Assembly (NCBI RefSeq): GCF_000740775.1
Contig: NZ_JFGS01000006.1
Location: 1 to 64,000, forward strand
Direction: 5' to 3'
From: Haematobacter missouriensis
GTDB taxonomy: Bacteria; Pseudomonadota; Alphaproteobacteria; Rhodobacterales; Rhodobacteraceae
Length of the DNA stretch: 64,000 nucleotides
This document shows, piece after piece, positions 1 to 9,418 of the stretch; positions within the stretch are counted from its first letter, which is position 1, and every line of letters starts with the position of its first letter. The translations under genes and the position numbers were made by a program. The notes beneath the pieces are model-generated. The model was not told where the DNA came from and did not search any database. It saw nothing but the letters and a program-made list of their open reading frames with translations.

Positions 1-111
1 ATTGCTGCTCCGACAGCGTGCGTGGTTGTGGCGTTGCCGTGACGAACTTGTCCCATAGGGCACCGTCCATTCCGAAGAGTGCATCGCACCATCAAACCGG
101 GGGAGCAAACA
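1..111 (-). mobile_element. Left end of an IS481-family insertion sequence (transposase N-terminus, runs off window)
   Basis: On the minus strand an ATG at 54-56 opens MGQVRHGNATTTHAVGAA before the window ends. This matches the conserved start of IS481-family DDE transposases (MGQVxHGxATTT), which continues into a helix-turn-helix for binding the element's ends. Only 18 codons are visible, so intactness cannot be judged. Reading the minus strand, a TGTTTGC at 111-105 could be the outer tip of the terminal inverted repeat. That boundary is a guess based on the TGT start common in this family. The neighbouring IS3-family debris suggests that this is an insertion hot spot. Confidence 0.75.
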
Positions 112-384
112 CCTAGTCCCCTCCAGCCATCGTGGTTTATCGACAGCGGTTGCGGACAGGCTAAAGATTACCAATATACCAAGTCACTTGGGCGCGTCTT
201 CTCCGTGAGATGGCTCTCTTAAACCCATTGGGCGAGTGGTTTATGTGGAGATCTCACGGCATGTGCCGCACACCATCCTCCCGGCGGATTACCTTCTGAA
301 GCAGAGGTGAAGGGGTGCTTTGAGTCGGCAAGTGACAGTCTTGACTTGGGGAGTAGAGCGAAACCGCTCGCCCTTGTGCCGCAC

Positions 385-580
385 ATGCCCCGGCACAAGA
401 GTCATCCGCTGAACCTGTGCCGAGCTACTTCCCGGTCCTAGGACAGTTCTCTCCGCAGGTGCCAAGTCATCTGGCGAACCCAATAGGGGGCGTATCCAGA
501 AACTGCCAGTCGATCAGCCGCATCAGGCCGAGGTTCTGGTCCCTCTCACCGGCCGGCTGATGATGCAACGAGTACACCCC
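385..580 (-). pseudogene. Degenerate IS3-family transposase (OrfB) fragment
   Basis: Minus-strand translation from 580 gives a stretch containing QPAGERDQNLGLMRLIDWQF. It matches the region of IS3-family OrfB just before the integrase core, usually YYQPxGExxxNLxLMRLIDEQFLETP. After a frame change near 476 the next family block is visible as RQMTWHLRREL, followed by a stop at 438-440. A weaker continuation (VQRMTLVPG, third frame) may reach about 385. No DDE catalytic core remains. It is a truncated, frame-broken remnant with no coding potential. The stretch 112-384 between this fragment and the IS481 end holds nothing I recognise. Confidence 0.7.
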
Positions 581-656
581 TCCCGACCGCTCCCTTCATG
601 AGATCTACCTCCCCACCTGCGCACTTGGCGAATGGCCGGGCGCGCTATAGGGGACA

Positions 657-896
657 CTAACTCTTTCTTGCCCCTTTGCCCTCGGGACCGGACGGCCAAG
701 ACCGGACAGCTCTGCGGGCAGCGGGGCTGCGAGCCTTGTCGCTTCGGGCCTTGGTGGTGGTTCTTTGCGGCTGAGTCTCCGCTTTCGGGCCGGACAGTCG
801 TTTCTGCGGTTCCGTCGCCGGAGCCGAGGAGGAGAGATAGCGCACGGCAGCATAGCCGAGGCCAAGAAGAGCAAGTGTACGGATCAATCTCGGCAT
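657..896 (-). CDS. Small basic membrane-anchored protein, function unknown
   Basis: This is a 79-residue reading frame starting with MPRLIRTLALLGLGYAAVRYL. That gives one hydrophobic anchor at residues 4-21, followed by a hydrophilic tail rich in K, R, P and S. The start was chosen over an upstream in-frame ATG (998) because GGGAG lies about eight bases before it and because the anchor sits at the N-terminus. The type resembles short proteins often left unannotated in Rhodobacterales. I recognise no family. It is encoded divergently from the ABC exporter at 1028, with 131 bases between them. Confidence 0.5.
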   Translation of the reverse strand: MPRLIRTLALLGLGYAAVRYLSSSAPATEPQKRLSGPKAETQPQRTTTKARSDKARSPAARRAVRSWPSGPEGKGARKS

Positions 897-1027
897 CTGT
901 AATCTCCCGCTTGAGTTTCCGCCGCATAACGCGGATCGTGCCTCCGCTGTTCCGCCGCTGGCCTCTCCGGGGTGGAAATCTGTTCGGCAACACGTCATGA
1001 AGACGCAGCCCCAGCAGGACGTGCGAC

Positions 1028-2731
1028 ATGCTCAGACAGTTCTTCTCCTACTACCGACCGTGGAAGCTGCTTTTCTTCATCGACTTCGGTTGTGCCGTGC
1101 TGTCCGGGATGTTGGAGCTTGCATTCCCGCTCGCCGTGCAGGGTTTCATCGACAGGCTTCTGCCACAGGGAGACTGGTCCTTCACCTGGCTGGCGGCGCT
1201 GGGGCTTCTGGTCATCTACCTGTTGAATACCGGGCTGATGGTCGTGGTAACCTACTGGGGCCACATGCTGGGCATCAACATCGAGACGGAGATGCGGCGG
1301 CGGGCCTTCGAGCATCTCCAGAAGCTTTCATTCGGTTTCTTCGACAAGGTGCGAACGGGCAAGCTTGTGGCCCGCGTCACCCGTGATCTGGAGGAGATCG
1401 GCGAGGTCGCCCACCACGGGCCGGAGGATCTGTTCATCGCTGTGATGACCTTCGCTGGCGCCTTTATCCTCATGATGTGGATCAGCCTGCCGCTCGCCCT
1501 CATCACGGCGGCGATCGTTCCGGCTATGGTCCTGATCGTCATGGTGTATGGCGGCAAGATGACGGCAACGTGGCGGGCAATCTACTCCCGTGTCGGCAAC
1601 TTCAACGTCAGGCTGGAAGAGAACGTAGGCGGCATGCGCGTCGTGCAGGCATTCGCCAACGAGGATCACGAGAAGGCGCTTTTCGCCAAGGACAACGCCC
1701 GATACCGGGAAACGAAGCTGTCCGCCTACAAGGTGATGGCCGCATCACAGTCGCTGTCCTACATGGGGATGCGACTCGTTCAGGTGGTGGTGATGGTGGC
1801 AGGCGCGAGCTTCGTGCTCAACGGGTCGCTTTCCACGGGGGGCTTCGTCGCCTTCCTGCTGCTGGTCGGCGTATTCTTCCGTCCCCTCGACAAGATCGCC
1901 GCCGTGATCGAGACCTATCCGCGGGGCATCGCGGGCTTCCGTCGTTACCTCGAACTGCTGGAGACGGAACCTGAAGTGGCCGACCGGCCCGACGCGCGCC
2001 CTGCCACCGCACTCACCGGTGCGATCAGATTCGAGGACGTGAGCTTCTCCTACCGGGAGGACCGGCCAGTGCTCCGTGACGTGAACCTCACCGTCCATCC
2101 CGGAGAAACGCTTGCCTTCGTCGGTCCCTCGGGCGCGGGAAAAACGACACTTCTCGCACTTCTGCCCCGGTTCTACGAACCCACATCGGGCCGTATCACC
2201 ATTGACGGCACCCCGATCGACACCTTCACCCTGCAAAGCCTGCGGCGTCAGATCGGCATCGTCCAGCAGGACGTGTTCCTGTTCGGCGGCACCCTGCGCG
2301 AGAACATCGCCTATGGACGGCTGGGTGCGACGGAGGACGACATCATTGAGGCCGCCCGGCAGGCGCAGCTCGGCCCGATGATCGAACGTCTGCCGGACGG
2401 GCTGGATACCGTGGTGGGAGAAAGGGGCGTGACCCTATCAGGCGGACAGAAGCAGCGGGTGGCCATCGCGCGCGCCTTCCTGAAGAATCCGCCGATCCTC
2501 ATTCTGGACGAGGCGACCTCCGCTCTCGACAATGAGACGGAGCGAGAGATCCAGATGGCGCTGGACGCATTGGCGGTGGGGCGTACGACACTCATCATCG
2601 CGCACCGTCTGGCCACAATCCGGCATGCGGATCGTATCGTGGTGATGGAGGATGGCCGTGTGGTGGAGACCGGCACTCACGCCGAACTCGCGGCCTCCGG
2701 CGGGCGATATGCCCGGCTCAGCGCCGCGTAA
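1028..2731 (+). CDS. ABC exporter, fused permease-ATPase (MsbA/multidrug type)
   Basis: A 567-residue half-transporter that should act as a homodimer in the inner membrane. The N-terminal 320 residues contain about six hydrophobic segments (type I exporter fold). The ATPase domain shows Walker A GPSGAGKTT near residue 366, signature LSGGQ near 470, Walker B ILILDEATSALD near 492 and the H-loop IIAHR. An AGGA lies nine bases before the start. Substrate cannot be deduced. Lipid A/lipid export and drug export are both possible for this family, and the convergent PagL-like gene (3 bases away) makes an envelope-lipid role attractive but unproven. Confidence 0.85.
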   Translation: MLRQFFSYYRPWKLLFFIDFGCAVLSGMLELAFPLAVQGFIDRLLPQGDWSFTWLAALGLLVIYLLNTGLMVVVTYWGHMLGINIETEMRRRAFEHLQKLSFGFFDKVRTGKLVARVTRDLEEIGEVAHHGPEDLFIAVMTFAGAFILMMWISLPLALITAAIVPAMVLIVMVYGGKMTATWRAIYSRVGNFNVRLEENVGGMRVVQAFANEDHEKALFAKDNARYRETKLSAYKVMAASQSLSYMGMRLVQVVVMVAGASFVLNGSLSTGGFVAFLLLVGVFFRPLDKIAAVIETYPRGIAGFRRYLELLETEPEVADRPDARPATALTGAIRFEDVSFSYREDRPVLRDVNLTVHPGETLAFVGPSGAGKTTLLALLPRFYEPTSGRITIDGTPIDTFTLQSLRRQIGIVQQDVFLFGGTLRENIAYGRLGATEDDIIEAARQAQLGPMIERLPDGLDTVVGERGVTLSGGQKQRVAIARAFLKNPPILILDEATSALDNETEREIQMALDALAVGRTTLIIAHRLATIRHADRIVVMEDGRVVETGTHAELAASGGRYARLSAA

Positions 2732-2734
2732 GAG

Positions 2735-3280
2735 TCAGAACCGGTAGTAATAGCCGACCGTATAGACCTCGATCCCCGGGTTTGGCTTGGCCAGCCCGGC
2801 GTTCGAATAATGCCGGATGTCCGCCGTGATATAACCTGGCCCGACCGGATACGAGAGACCGAAGCCTGTCTGAAAATGGCCCTGAGAGCCCATGTCATGC
2901 TTGCCGACCTGCTGGTCGCTGAAAAAGCCGAGCCCGATCATCAGTTCCAATCCGAGATCACCCCAGATCTGGCGGTGCCAAACGGGCGCAAGCGTGATGA
3001 GCTGCACGGAGTCGTCGCCCGGGCCGGTTTGCCAGTTGGCAACAGTCACTTCGACCAGCCGTTCGAAACCCCAGCGCTCCAGATAGCTGCCGGACCATGG
3101 GTGGACATAACCCACTCGAAAAACAGCATCACCATCTGCGGTCGAGCCGGCGGCAAAAGTCAGCGACTGTGCGGTGGCGGGCGCGACGAGCATGAAGCCT
3201 GCCGTAGCGGCGACTGCAAGAAGCGTCAGAGACGCGAAGATCGGGTTCCGCCCCGAATTTCCATCTGTCGCTCCGACCAT
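2735..3280 (-). CDS. pagL: Lipid A 3-O-deacylase, PagL family
   Basis: A 181-residue outer-membrane beta-barrel precursor with an N-terminal signal peptide ending near APATAQS (residues 33-39). The C-terminus carries the PagL signature: His157, Ser159, Asn160, Asn167 and Glu171. The spacing is identical to the catalytic H126/S128/E140 and conserved N129/N136 of characterised PagL. It ends in an aromatic residue (YYYRF), typical of barrels inserted by Bam. Known PagL enzymes remove the 3-position acyl chain from lipid A and so alter envelope permeability and host recognition. It converges with the ABC exporter gene. Confidence 0.85.
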   Translation of the reverse strand: MVGATDGNSGRNPIFASLTLLAVAATAGFMLVAPATAQSLTFAAGSTADGDAVFRVGYVHPWSGSYLERWGFERLVEVTVANWQTGPGDDSVQLITLAPVWHRQIWGDLGLELMIGLGFFSDQQVGKHDMGSQGHFQTGFGLSYPVGPGYITADIRHYSNAGLAKPNPGIEVYTVGYYYRF

Positions 3281-3380
3281 GCTGCGCTCCCAAGAACCAC
3301 TGTCCTAGGTTTAACGCGCGACCGTTCATTGTCCATCACGCGCACGTGAGAAATGATGGGCCAGGGCAAGCCGGTCACAG

Positions 3381-4406
3381 TCAGCGGCGGCGGTTCATTT
3401 CCGACAGGCGGAGGAAAGCCCGCTCCATCACCGCCATGACGGGCGCGCGCTGCGAGGAGCGGAGCGTGAGGTCCGTATCGACCAACAGCCGGATCGCCTC
3501 CTCCAGCCGCCGAATGCCCCAGCTCTGTACTTGTCGCTGCATCCGCTCGCGGCTGCGGAACGGCACCGGGGGGCGGGCCCGCGAGATGCCGGAAGCAGGA
3601 CCACCCGGATCGGACGCGGCGGCATGGAGCGCCCGGAAATGCCGCGTGGCCGCAATGCAGAGCGTCACCGGGTTCACGCCCTGCCCCTCCAGCCGTTGCA
3701 GGAGGGGGCCGATCTCCCCCGTCCGCGATTCGGCGACGGCGTGAAGCAGATCGTCCGTTTCCGCCTCCATCGTCACGGGAGCCACGGCGGCCACGTCGGC
3801 AGCGTTGACGGGCGCCGCGTCGCCCAGATGGTAGAGCGCCAGCTTTTCCACCAGTTGCCGGAAATCGCCCGGCTCCAGCTCCCGGCCCAACAGCAGAAGT
3901 TCCCCCATCGCCTCGGGCGAGACGGCACCCATACCTTCGCGCGACAGCGTGGCCTCGATCTCCTCCCGGCTGGGGGGATCGTCATAAAGCGCGATGGCCG
4001 GGGCTTTCGGGTGGCCCTCGAAAAGCTTGCGAAGAGCGGAACGGGGGGTGAGCGCGCCTGCCGTCACCACGAGCTGGGCATCTCCCGGCCCCCAGTCCTG
4101 AAGCGCCGTGGTGATGGCGGGGGCGACGGTGTCCGTCGCTTCCTCCACCAGAACGACGCGGGGACCGGGGAAGAAGCCTTGAGCCCGCATCGCATCGCCT
4201 GCCTGCGCGGGATCCTTGCGCAGATCGCCGCCGGGAATGCGGGTCAGGCGCATCTCCGCCTCGCCCTCAGGGCCGATGAGCACTGCGATCATTTCCTTGC
4301 GGCGGAGCGCAACCCGCATCGGATCCGTTCCGTAGATCAGCACACCCGGCACGGCCGGATCGGGCCGGGCAAGAAACCGCGCCGCATCGCGGGCGGAGAA
4401 CTTCAC
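3381..4406 (-). CDS. holA: DNA polymerase III subunit delta
   Basis: A 341-residue protein with the HolA pattern. The N-terminal part contains GVLIYGTDPMRVALRRKEM, the degenerate nucleotide-binding region, and a leucine-rich C-terminal collar domain follows. It opens the beta clamp as part of the clamp-loader complex. It overlaps lptE by four bases (4403-4406), so the two are translationally coupled. It is the last gene of the DUF3576-leuS-lptE-holA operon, an order common in Rhodobacterales. Confidence 0.88.
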   Translation of the reverse strand: MKFSARDAARFLARPDPAVPGVLIYGTDPMRVALRRKEMIAVLIGPEGEAEMRLTRIPGGDLRKDPAQAGDAMRAQGFFPGPRVVLVEEATDTVAPAITTALQDWGPGDAQLVVTAGALTPRSALRKLFEGHPKAPAIALYDDPPSREEIEATLSREGMGAVSPEAMGELLLLGRELEPGDFRQLVEKLALYHLGDAAPVNAADVAAVAPVTMEAETDDLLHAVAESRTGEIGPLLQRLEGQGVNPVTLCIAATRHFRALHAAASDPGGPASGISRARPPVPFRSRERMQRQVQSWGIRRLEEAIRLLVDTDLTLRSSQRAPVMAVMERAFLRLSEMNRRR

Positions 4407-4894
4407 GCCTTCCAGCTCCCGTAGGTGGCGATGAGCTGCTCCGTCACCTGATCGGCAAGCTGCCGCATCAGGCGCTTCTCTCCGTCCACCTTGGCCGCGC
4501 GGCTGGAGACCGCAGAGCCAAGGCCCGAATAGCCGACGAAATTGGAGCCGGTGCCGCTATGCACCTGTTTTCCGGTCGAGAGATCCTTCACCGAATAGGC
4601 CACCTCGCCGAAAAGCTGATAGCGGCTTGTCAGGTCATCACGGGAGATGCTCACCCCCCATTCCTTCGTGCGGATCCGGTAGGAAAGAGCATAGCGCGGC
4701 GCTTCCGGCGAGCCCAGCACCTCTTCAACCCGTGCGAGGAAGGCATAGGTTTCGGGGTCGGTCGGGTCATCCACCCGCACCGCCCCCCGAAGTGCATTGG
4801 CCCGTCCGTTTGTCCCGTAGGCAGGGGCGAAGCCGCAGCCCGCCAGCGGAACCAGAGCAGCCAGCAGAAAGGAACGGCGGTCAGGCGACCACAT
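4403..4894 (-). CDS. lptE: LPS-assembly lipoprotein LptE
   Basis: A 163-residue lipoprotein. It starts [20 protein letters not shown], with a basic n-region, a hydrophobic core and a lipobox LAGC whose cysteine (residue 20) would be acylated. LptE plugs the LptD barrel and helps deliver lipopolysaccharide to the outer leaflet. The mature part ([38 protein letters not shown]) follows the LptE fold pattern. The start codon lies inside the 3' end of leuS (14-base overlap). Its placement between leuS and holA matches other alphaproteobacteria. Confidence 0.85.
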   Translation of the reverse strand: MWSPDRRSFLLAALVPLAGCGFAPAYGTNGRANALRGAVRVDDPTDPETYAFLARVEEVLGSPEAPRYALSYRIRTKEWGVSISRDDLTSRYQLFGEVAYSVKDLSTGKQVHSGTGSNFVGYSGLGSAVSSRAAKVDGEKRLMRQLADQVTEQLIATYGSWKA

Positions 4895-7418
4895 TGACGA
4901 TCCGCCCCGGCACCACGATCAGTTTCCTGGGCGCGGCGCCCGCCAGCACCTTCACCACCGTCTCGTCGGCAAGGACGAGCTTCTCCACCTCACCCTGCGG
5001 CATGTCCTTCGGCACGGTGATCTCGCTCCGCCGTTTGCCGTTGATCTGGATAGGCAGGGTCACGTTGTCCTCCACCAGCAGGGCGGGATCGGCCTTGGGC
5101 CAGGGGGCGGAGACGACCATTCCCTCCCCGTCGAGCAGCGCCCAGACCTCCTCCGCGAGATGCGGAACCATGGGCGACATGAGCTGCGCCATCACGCGCA
5201 TCGTCTGCCGCTTCGCTTCTGCACCGGCGGCGGAGCGGGAGAGGGTGTTGGTCAGTTCGTAGAGCTTGGCCACCGCCTTGTTGAAGGCGAAACCGTCGAT
5301 GGTCCGTGTCACCTCGTCTATCGCGCGGTGGGTGGCGCGAATCAGCGGCTCGTCCTCCGCATTGGGCGCGGCCTCCGATGAGGCCGTTTCCACGGCCAGA
5401 CGCCAGACCCGCGACAGATGCTTGAACGCGGCCTCGGCACCCGCCGCCGTCCACTCCACATCCCGTTCAGGCGGGCTGTCGGACAGGATGAACCATCGCG
5501 CAGTATCCGCGCCGAATTCCGCGATGATGCTCAACGGATCGACGACGTTCTTCTTGGATTTGGACATCTTGGCGGAGGGGATGATCTCCACCGCCTCGCC
5601 CGTGGCCTTCAGGCGGCCGTTCTCCACCTCTTCAGGCAGGTGATAGACGGGACGCTCCCGCTCATCGCGGGTCATGTAGATTTCGTGGGTGACCATACCT
5701 TGCGTGAACAGCGCGTCGAACGGCTCCGCCGCCTTTGCCGGCAGATGGCCGGTGATGTTCATCGCGCGCGCAAAAAACCGCGAATAGAGCAGGTGCAGGA
5801 TCGCGTGTTCGATACCCCCGATATACTGGTCCACATTCATCCAGTAATCGGCTTCGGCCTTGTCGGTCGGCGTGGATGCGTGGGGCGCGGTGAAGCGGGC
5901 ATAGTACCAGGACGAATCGACGAACGTATCCATCGTGTCGGTTTCGCGCTTGGCCGGGCCCCCGCACGCCGGGCAGGACACGTTCCGCCAGGTCGGATGG
6001 CGGTCCAGCGGGTTGCCCGGCTGATCGAAGGTGACATCATCGGGAAGCCGGACGGGCAGGTTTTCCTTCCGCTCCGGCACGACACCGCAGGCCGCGCAAT
6101 GCACGACAGGGATCGGACAGCCCCAGTAGCGCTGCCGCGACAGGCCCCAGTCGCGCAGGCGATAGTTGGTGACACCCTGCCCCACCCCGTTCGTCTCGCA
6201 GAAGGCGACGGCGGCGGCGACTGCCGCCTCCCCGGTCTGCACCTCCTCGCCCGCGAAACCGCGGATGTAGCGGACAGGCTCCGACTTCGGCGGGACGAAG
6301 GGCAGTTCGGCGGCGCCATCCAGCGGTTCGAACACCGGCTCGATCGGCAGTCCGTATTTCGTAGCGAATTCGAAATCGCGCGCGTCATGGGCGGGGCAGC
6401 CGAAAATCGCCCCGCTGCCGTAGTCCATCAGCACGAAGTTCGCGATGTAGACCGGCAGTTCCCAGGAGGTATCGAACGGATGCCGCACGCGGATGCCTGT
6501 GTCGAAGCCCTTTTTCTCAGCCTTCTCCAGCGCCTCCTCGGAGGTGCCGATCCGACGGCAGTCCTCCACGAAGGCGGCAACGTCGGGGTCATGCCGCTCC
6601 AGCGCCTTGGCAAGCGGATGATCCGGCGAGATGGCCGCGAAGCTCGCCCCCATCAGGGTATCGGGCCGGGTTGTGTAGACCTCGATCCGGTCATGCCCCT
6701 CCGGCGCATCGACGGTCGAGAAGGCGAACCGCAGCCCTTTCGATTCGCCGATCCAGTTCCGCTGCATGAGCCGGACCTTTTCCGGCCACTTCTCCAGACC
6801 GTCCAGCGCCTGTGACAGCTCGCCCGCGAAATCGGAGATGCGAAAGAACCACTGCGTCAGCTCACGCCGCTCCACCAGCGCGCCCGACCGCCAGCCACGA
6901 CCGTCGATCACCTGCTCGTTGGCGAGCACGGTCATATCCACCGGATCCCAATTGACCTGCGCGGATTTGCGATAAACCAGCTCCGCCTCCAGCATGTCGA
7001 GGAACAACGCCTGTTGCTGGCCATAATACTCAGGGTCGCAAGTGGCGAACTCGCGGCTCCAGTCGATGGAGAGGCCGAGCGGCTTCATCTGCGACTTCAT
7101 GTCGGCGATGTTGGAATAGGTCCATTCCTTCGGGTGGCCGCCCCGCTCCATCGCGGCGTTCTCTGCCGGCATGCCGAACGCGTCCCACCCCATGGGATGC
7201 AGCACCGAGAAACCGGAGGAGATTTTATAGCGCGCCACCACGTCGCCCATGGTGTAGTTCCGCACGTGCCCCATGTGGATGCGCCCCGAAGGATAGGGGA
7301 ACATCTCCAGCACGTAGTACTTTGGCCGGGCGGGATCGTGTCTGGCGGTGAACACGTCCGCTTCCGCCCAGGCGGCTTGCCATTTCGCTTCGCTGGCGGA
7401 GGGATCGTAGCGGGACAT
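4881..7418 (-). CDS. leuS: Leucyl-tRNA synthetase
   Basis: An 845-residue class Ia aminoacyl-tRNA synthetase. The HIGH motif appears as HMGH at residues 48-51 and the KMSKS motif near residue 617. Between them lie the CP1 editing domain and a zinc-ribbon-like insert ([18 protein letters not shown]). The start MSRYDP at 7418 was preferred over an ATG 57 bases upstream because AGGA lies nine bases before it and the family starts at this point. Full length for the family. It charges tRNA-Leu. It lies downstream of the DUF3576 lipoprotein gene and overlaps lptE. Confidence 0.95.
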   Translation of the reverse strand: MSRYDPSASEAKWQAAWAEADVFTARHDPARPKYYVLEMFPYPSGRIHMGHVRNYTMGDVVARYKISSGFSVLHPMGWDAFGMPAENAAMERGGHPKEWTYSNIADMKSQMKPLGLSIDWSREFATCDPEYYGQQQALFLDMLEAELVYRKSAQVNWDPVDMTVLANEQVIDGRGWRSGALVERRELTQWFFRISDFAGELSQALDGLEKWPEKVRLMQRNWIGESKGLRFAFSTVDAPEGHDRIEVYTTRPDTLMGASFAAISPDHPLAKALERHDPDVAAFVEDCRRIGTSEEALEKAEKKGFDTGIRVRHPFDTSWELPVYIANFVLMDYGSGAIFGCPAHDARDFEFATKYGLPIEPVFEPLDGAAELPFVPPKSEPVRYIRGFAGEEVQTGEAAVAAAVAFCETNGVGQGVTNYRLRDWGLSRQRYWGCPIPVVHCAACGVVPERKENLPVRLPDDVTFDQPGNPLDRHPTWRNVSCPACGGPAKRETDTMDTFVDSSWYYARFTAPHASTPTDKAEADYWMNVDQYIGGIEHAILHLLYSRFFARAMNITGHLPAKAAEPFDALFTQGMVTHEIYMTRDERERPVYHLPEEVENGRLKATGEAVEIIPSAKMSKSKKNVVDPLSIIAEFGADTARWFILSDSPPERDVEWTAAGAEAAFKHLSRVWRLAVETASSEAAPNAEDEPLIRATHRAIDEVTRTIDGFAFNKAVAKLYELTNTLSRSAAGAEAKRQTMRVMAQLMSPMVPHLAEEVWALLDGEGMVVSAPWPKADPALLVEDNVTLPIQINGKRRSEITVPKDMPQGEVEKLVLADETVVKVLAGAAPRKLIVVPGRIVNVVA

Positions 7419-7515
7419 ATGGGCTTCCTCAGGCGGCTCGGGATCCGGGCCGGAATACACCGGCCACGCCGCCAAGGTCTAGGCCATTCGCCCGCGGTCG
7501 CAGCAAGACCGGCTG

Positions 7516-8025
7516 TTAGAGACGACCGTCCTGGATGCGGAGCTGCCGGGCGCGGGTCAGAATCGCATCTTCCACCTGACGCACCGTCTCCGCGCTCACC
7601 GCGCGGCCGCCCTGTGTCTGGAGCGAAACCTTCAGCGACCGGGCATCGAGAGCGGGATCACGCACATAGACCGTGGCACGATACGCCCGCCCGCCACCCG
7701 GCGGGGTGCCGTAACCCGTCACGATCACCCCGCCGAAGGGATCGACCGTCTGGATCGGCAGGAAGTTCAGCACGTCCAGCGCCGCGTTCCAGATATACTT
7801 GTTGACGTTGACGGTGGTGTTCGGGTTGTCCCGCTCGGAAAACAGATCCCAGATCGTGCCACCTTCGGCCCGCCCGGCGGCGAGCTCCTTTTCCAGCGAC
7901 CCGACCGGGATGTTCTGATCGGTGGTATTATTGGCGCAGCCTGCAAGAAGCAGAGCGCAACAGAGAAGTCCGACAGCCGCCCGGCTTCCGCTCAGGGTGA
8001 CTTGCGAGAGAGTGCCAAGGGCCAT
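7516..8025 (-). CDS. DUF3576 domain lipoprotein
   Basis: A 169-residue protein with a signal sequence ending in a lipobox LLAGC (near residue 30). The body contains TIWDLFSERDNPNTTVNVNKY, typical of the DUF3576 family, which is restricted to alphaproteobacteria. Function is unknown. It is presumably anchored in an envelope membrane facing the periplasm. It leads the operon with leuS, lptE and holA, with about 97 bases to leuS, and is divergent from the porin gene. Its company with lptE hints at an outer-membrane role, but that is only context. Confidence 0.8.
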   Translation of the reverse strand: MALGTLSQVTLSGSRAAVGLLCCALLLAGCANNTTDQNIPVGSLEKELAAGRAEGGTIWDLFSERDNPNTTVNVNKYIWNAALDVLNFLPIQTVDPFGGVIVTGYGTPPGGGRAYRATVYVRDPALDARSLKVSLQTQGGRAVSAETVRQVEDAILTRARQLRIQDGRL

Positions 8026-8277
8026 CCGTCTGATCCGTTCTGCGCAGTCTGTCTTCCTCGTTGTCTATCCGACGGTCCCGAAGCGGACAAGTCCCTGAAG
8101 CCTTTTCCATCGCGCCAGAGCGGAAAACCCGGTGTGGCAAAGCTGCACCATGCATCATCCCTTGTCAGGAAGGGGACGCGGCTCGCTTGCAATATGGGGT
8201 CCGGGCAGGAAATACAGTCTCATTCCCAGTTCGGATTTCCCTGGATTGGGCTGCACCTTGAACCACGAGGGAAAACG

Positions 8278-9291
8278 ATGAAAAAGATCCTGTTCGCGAC
8301 GACCGCGCTGGTGATGACCGCTGGTGTCGCCGCTGCCGAAGTCGCGGTCACCGGCGACGGCCGCATGGGTATCGTCTACGATGGTGAGAACGCCAACTTC
8401 AACAGCCGTATCCGCGCCATCTTCACCATGGCCGGTGAAACGGACGGCGGTCTGACCTTCGGCGGCTCCATCCGTGCCGACAACTCTTCCAACGGTACCG
8501 TGGGCGCCGCGGGTAACATCTTCATCTCGGGCGAATTCGGCAAGATCGCCATGGGCGACGTCGATGGCGCTCTTGAGAACGCCGTGGGCGATCTCTCCGG
8601 GATCGGTTATTCGAACGCCAACTCCATCATGGAATGGTACGAAACCGAATACCTGAACTACACCAACGTTCAGGACCCCTACCTGCTGTACTCCTACAGC
8701 TTCGGTGACTTCGGGTTCTATGCTGGCATGAGCGACGGCACCGCCGGCGGCATGCACGGCAACACCGACAAGGACACCCCGCGCTTCGAGCAGTACTCGG
8801 TCGGCGCGACCTACGACTTCGGCGACTTCGGCGTGGCCGGTGGCTACGAATCCCGCAAGGCCGAAAACTACGAGCGTGAATACCAGTGGATCGTCAGCGC
8901 CAATGCCGCCTTCGGCGACGCGGCTCTGAAAGGCTTCTACGGCAAAGGTAAAGCCTACAACTTCGCTGGCAACGACTACGACGTCGTGACCGGCGACCTG
9001 ATCGCCCCGTCCGAATTCCAGAAGTTCGACCAGTACGGCGTGTCCTTCGACTACAAGATGGGCCCGACCACGGTCACTGCGTTCTACCGTGAGCTGAGCC
9101 TCGACAAGACGGGCGACGCGAAATACTACGGCCTCGGCGCGGCATACAACCTCGGCGGTGGCGCGACCCTCAAAGGCGGCGTCATGAAAATGGACCGTCC
9201 GGATGGTGCCTACATCCAGGACAACCAGTCCGGCTCGATCATCGCGCAGGACGAAACCGTCGCCGACTTCGGCGTCGTGTTCAAGTTCTGA
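8278..9291 (+). CDS. Outer-membrane porin, Rhodobacter type
   Basis: A 337-residue porin. The first 20 residues, starting MKKILFATTALVMTAGVAAA, form a clear signal peptide. The mature part is rich in aromatic/glycine beta-strand patterns (GGLTFGGSIRADN, FGDFGFYAGMSDG) and ends in VVFKF with a terminal phenylalanine. It forms a trimeric general-diffusion pore in this family. An in-frame upstream ATG at 8002 was rejected because it would bury the signal peptide. GAGGG lies a few bases before 8278. Codon use looks strongly biased, fitting high expression. A strong intrinsic terminator follows. Confidence 0.9.
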   Translation: MKKILFATTALVMTAGVAAAEVAVTGDGRMGIVYDGENANFNSRIRAIFTMAGETDGGLTFGGSIRADNSSNGTVGAAGNIFISGEFGKIAMGDVDGALENAVGDLSGIGYSNANSIMEWYETEYLNYTNVQDPYLLYSYSFGDFGFYAGMSDGTAGGMHGNTDKDTPRFEQYSVGATYDFGDFGVAGGYESRKAENYEREYQWIVSANAAFGDAALKGFYGKGKAYNFAGNDYDVVTGDLIAPSEFQKFDQYGVSFDYKMGPTTVTAFYRELSLDKTGDAKYYGLGAAYNLGGGATLKGGVMKMDRPDGAYIQDNQSGSIIAQDETVADFGVVFKF

Positions 9292-9312
9292 TCCGACGAT
9301 CATCTTACGAAG

Positions 9313-9340
9313 AGAGCGGGCCTTGCGGTCCGCTCTTTTC
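9313..9340 (+). terminator. Rho-independent terminator after the porin gene
   Basis: A 10-base-pair stem with no mismatch except one G-T pair (9313-9322 with 9327-9336), a four-base loop TTGC, then a run of four T. It begins about 20 bases after the porin stop codon, so it should end a monocistronic porin transcript. Confidence 0.85.
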
Positions 9341-9418
9341 ATTTGATCTGGCGGGTCATCGGATCTGTTCATTCTTGTGCTGCTGTGATCCCTTTCCCCG
9401 CAAAGAAAGGAATCCAGA

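Noticed and set aside
1-656. tmRNA, RNase P RNA or tRNA gene in the non-coding left edge
   Set aside because: None of the conserved core sequences or a cloverleaf could be found.
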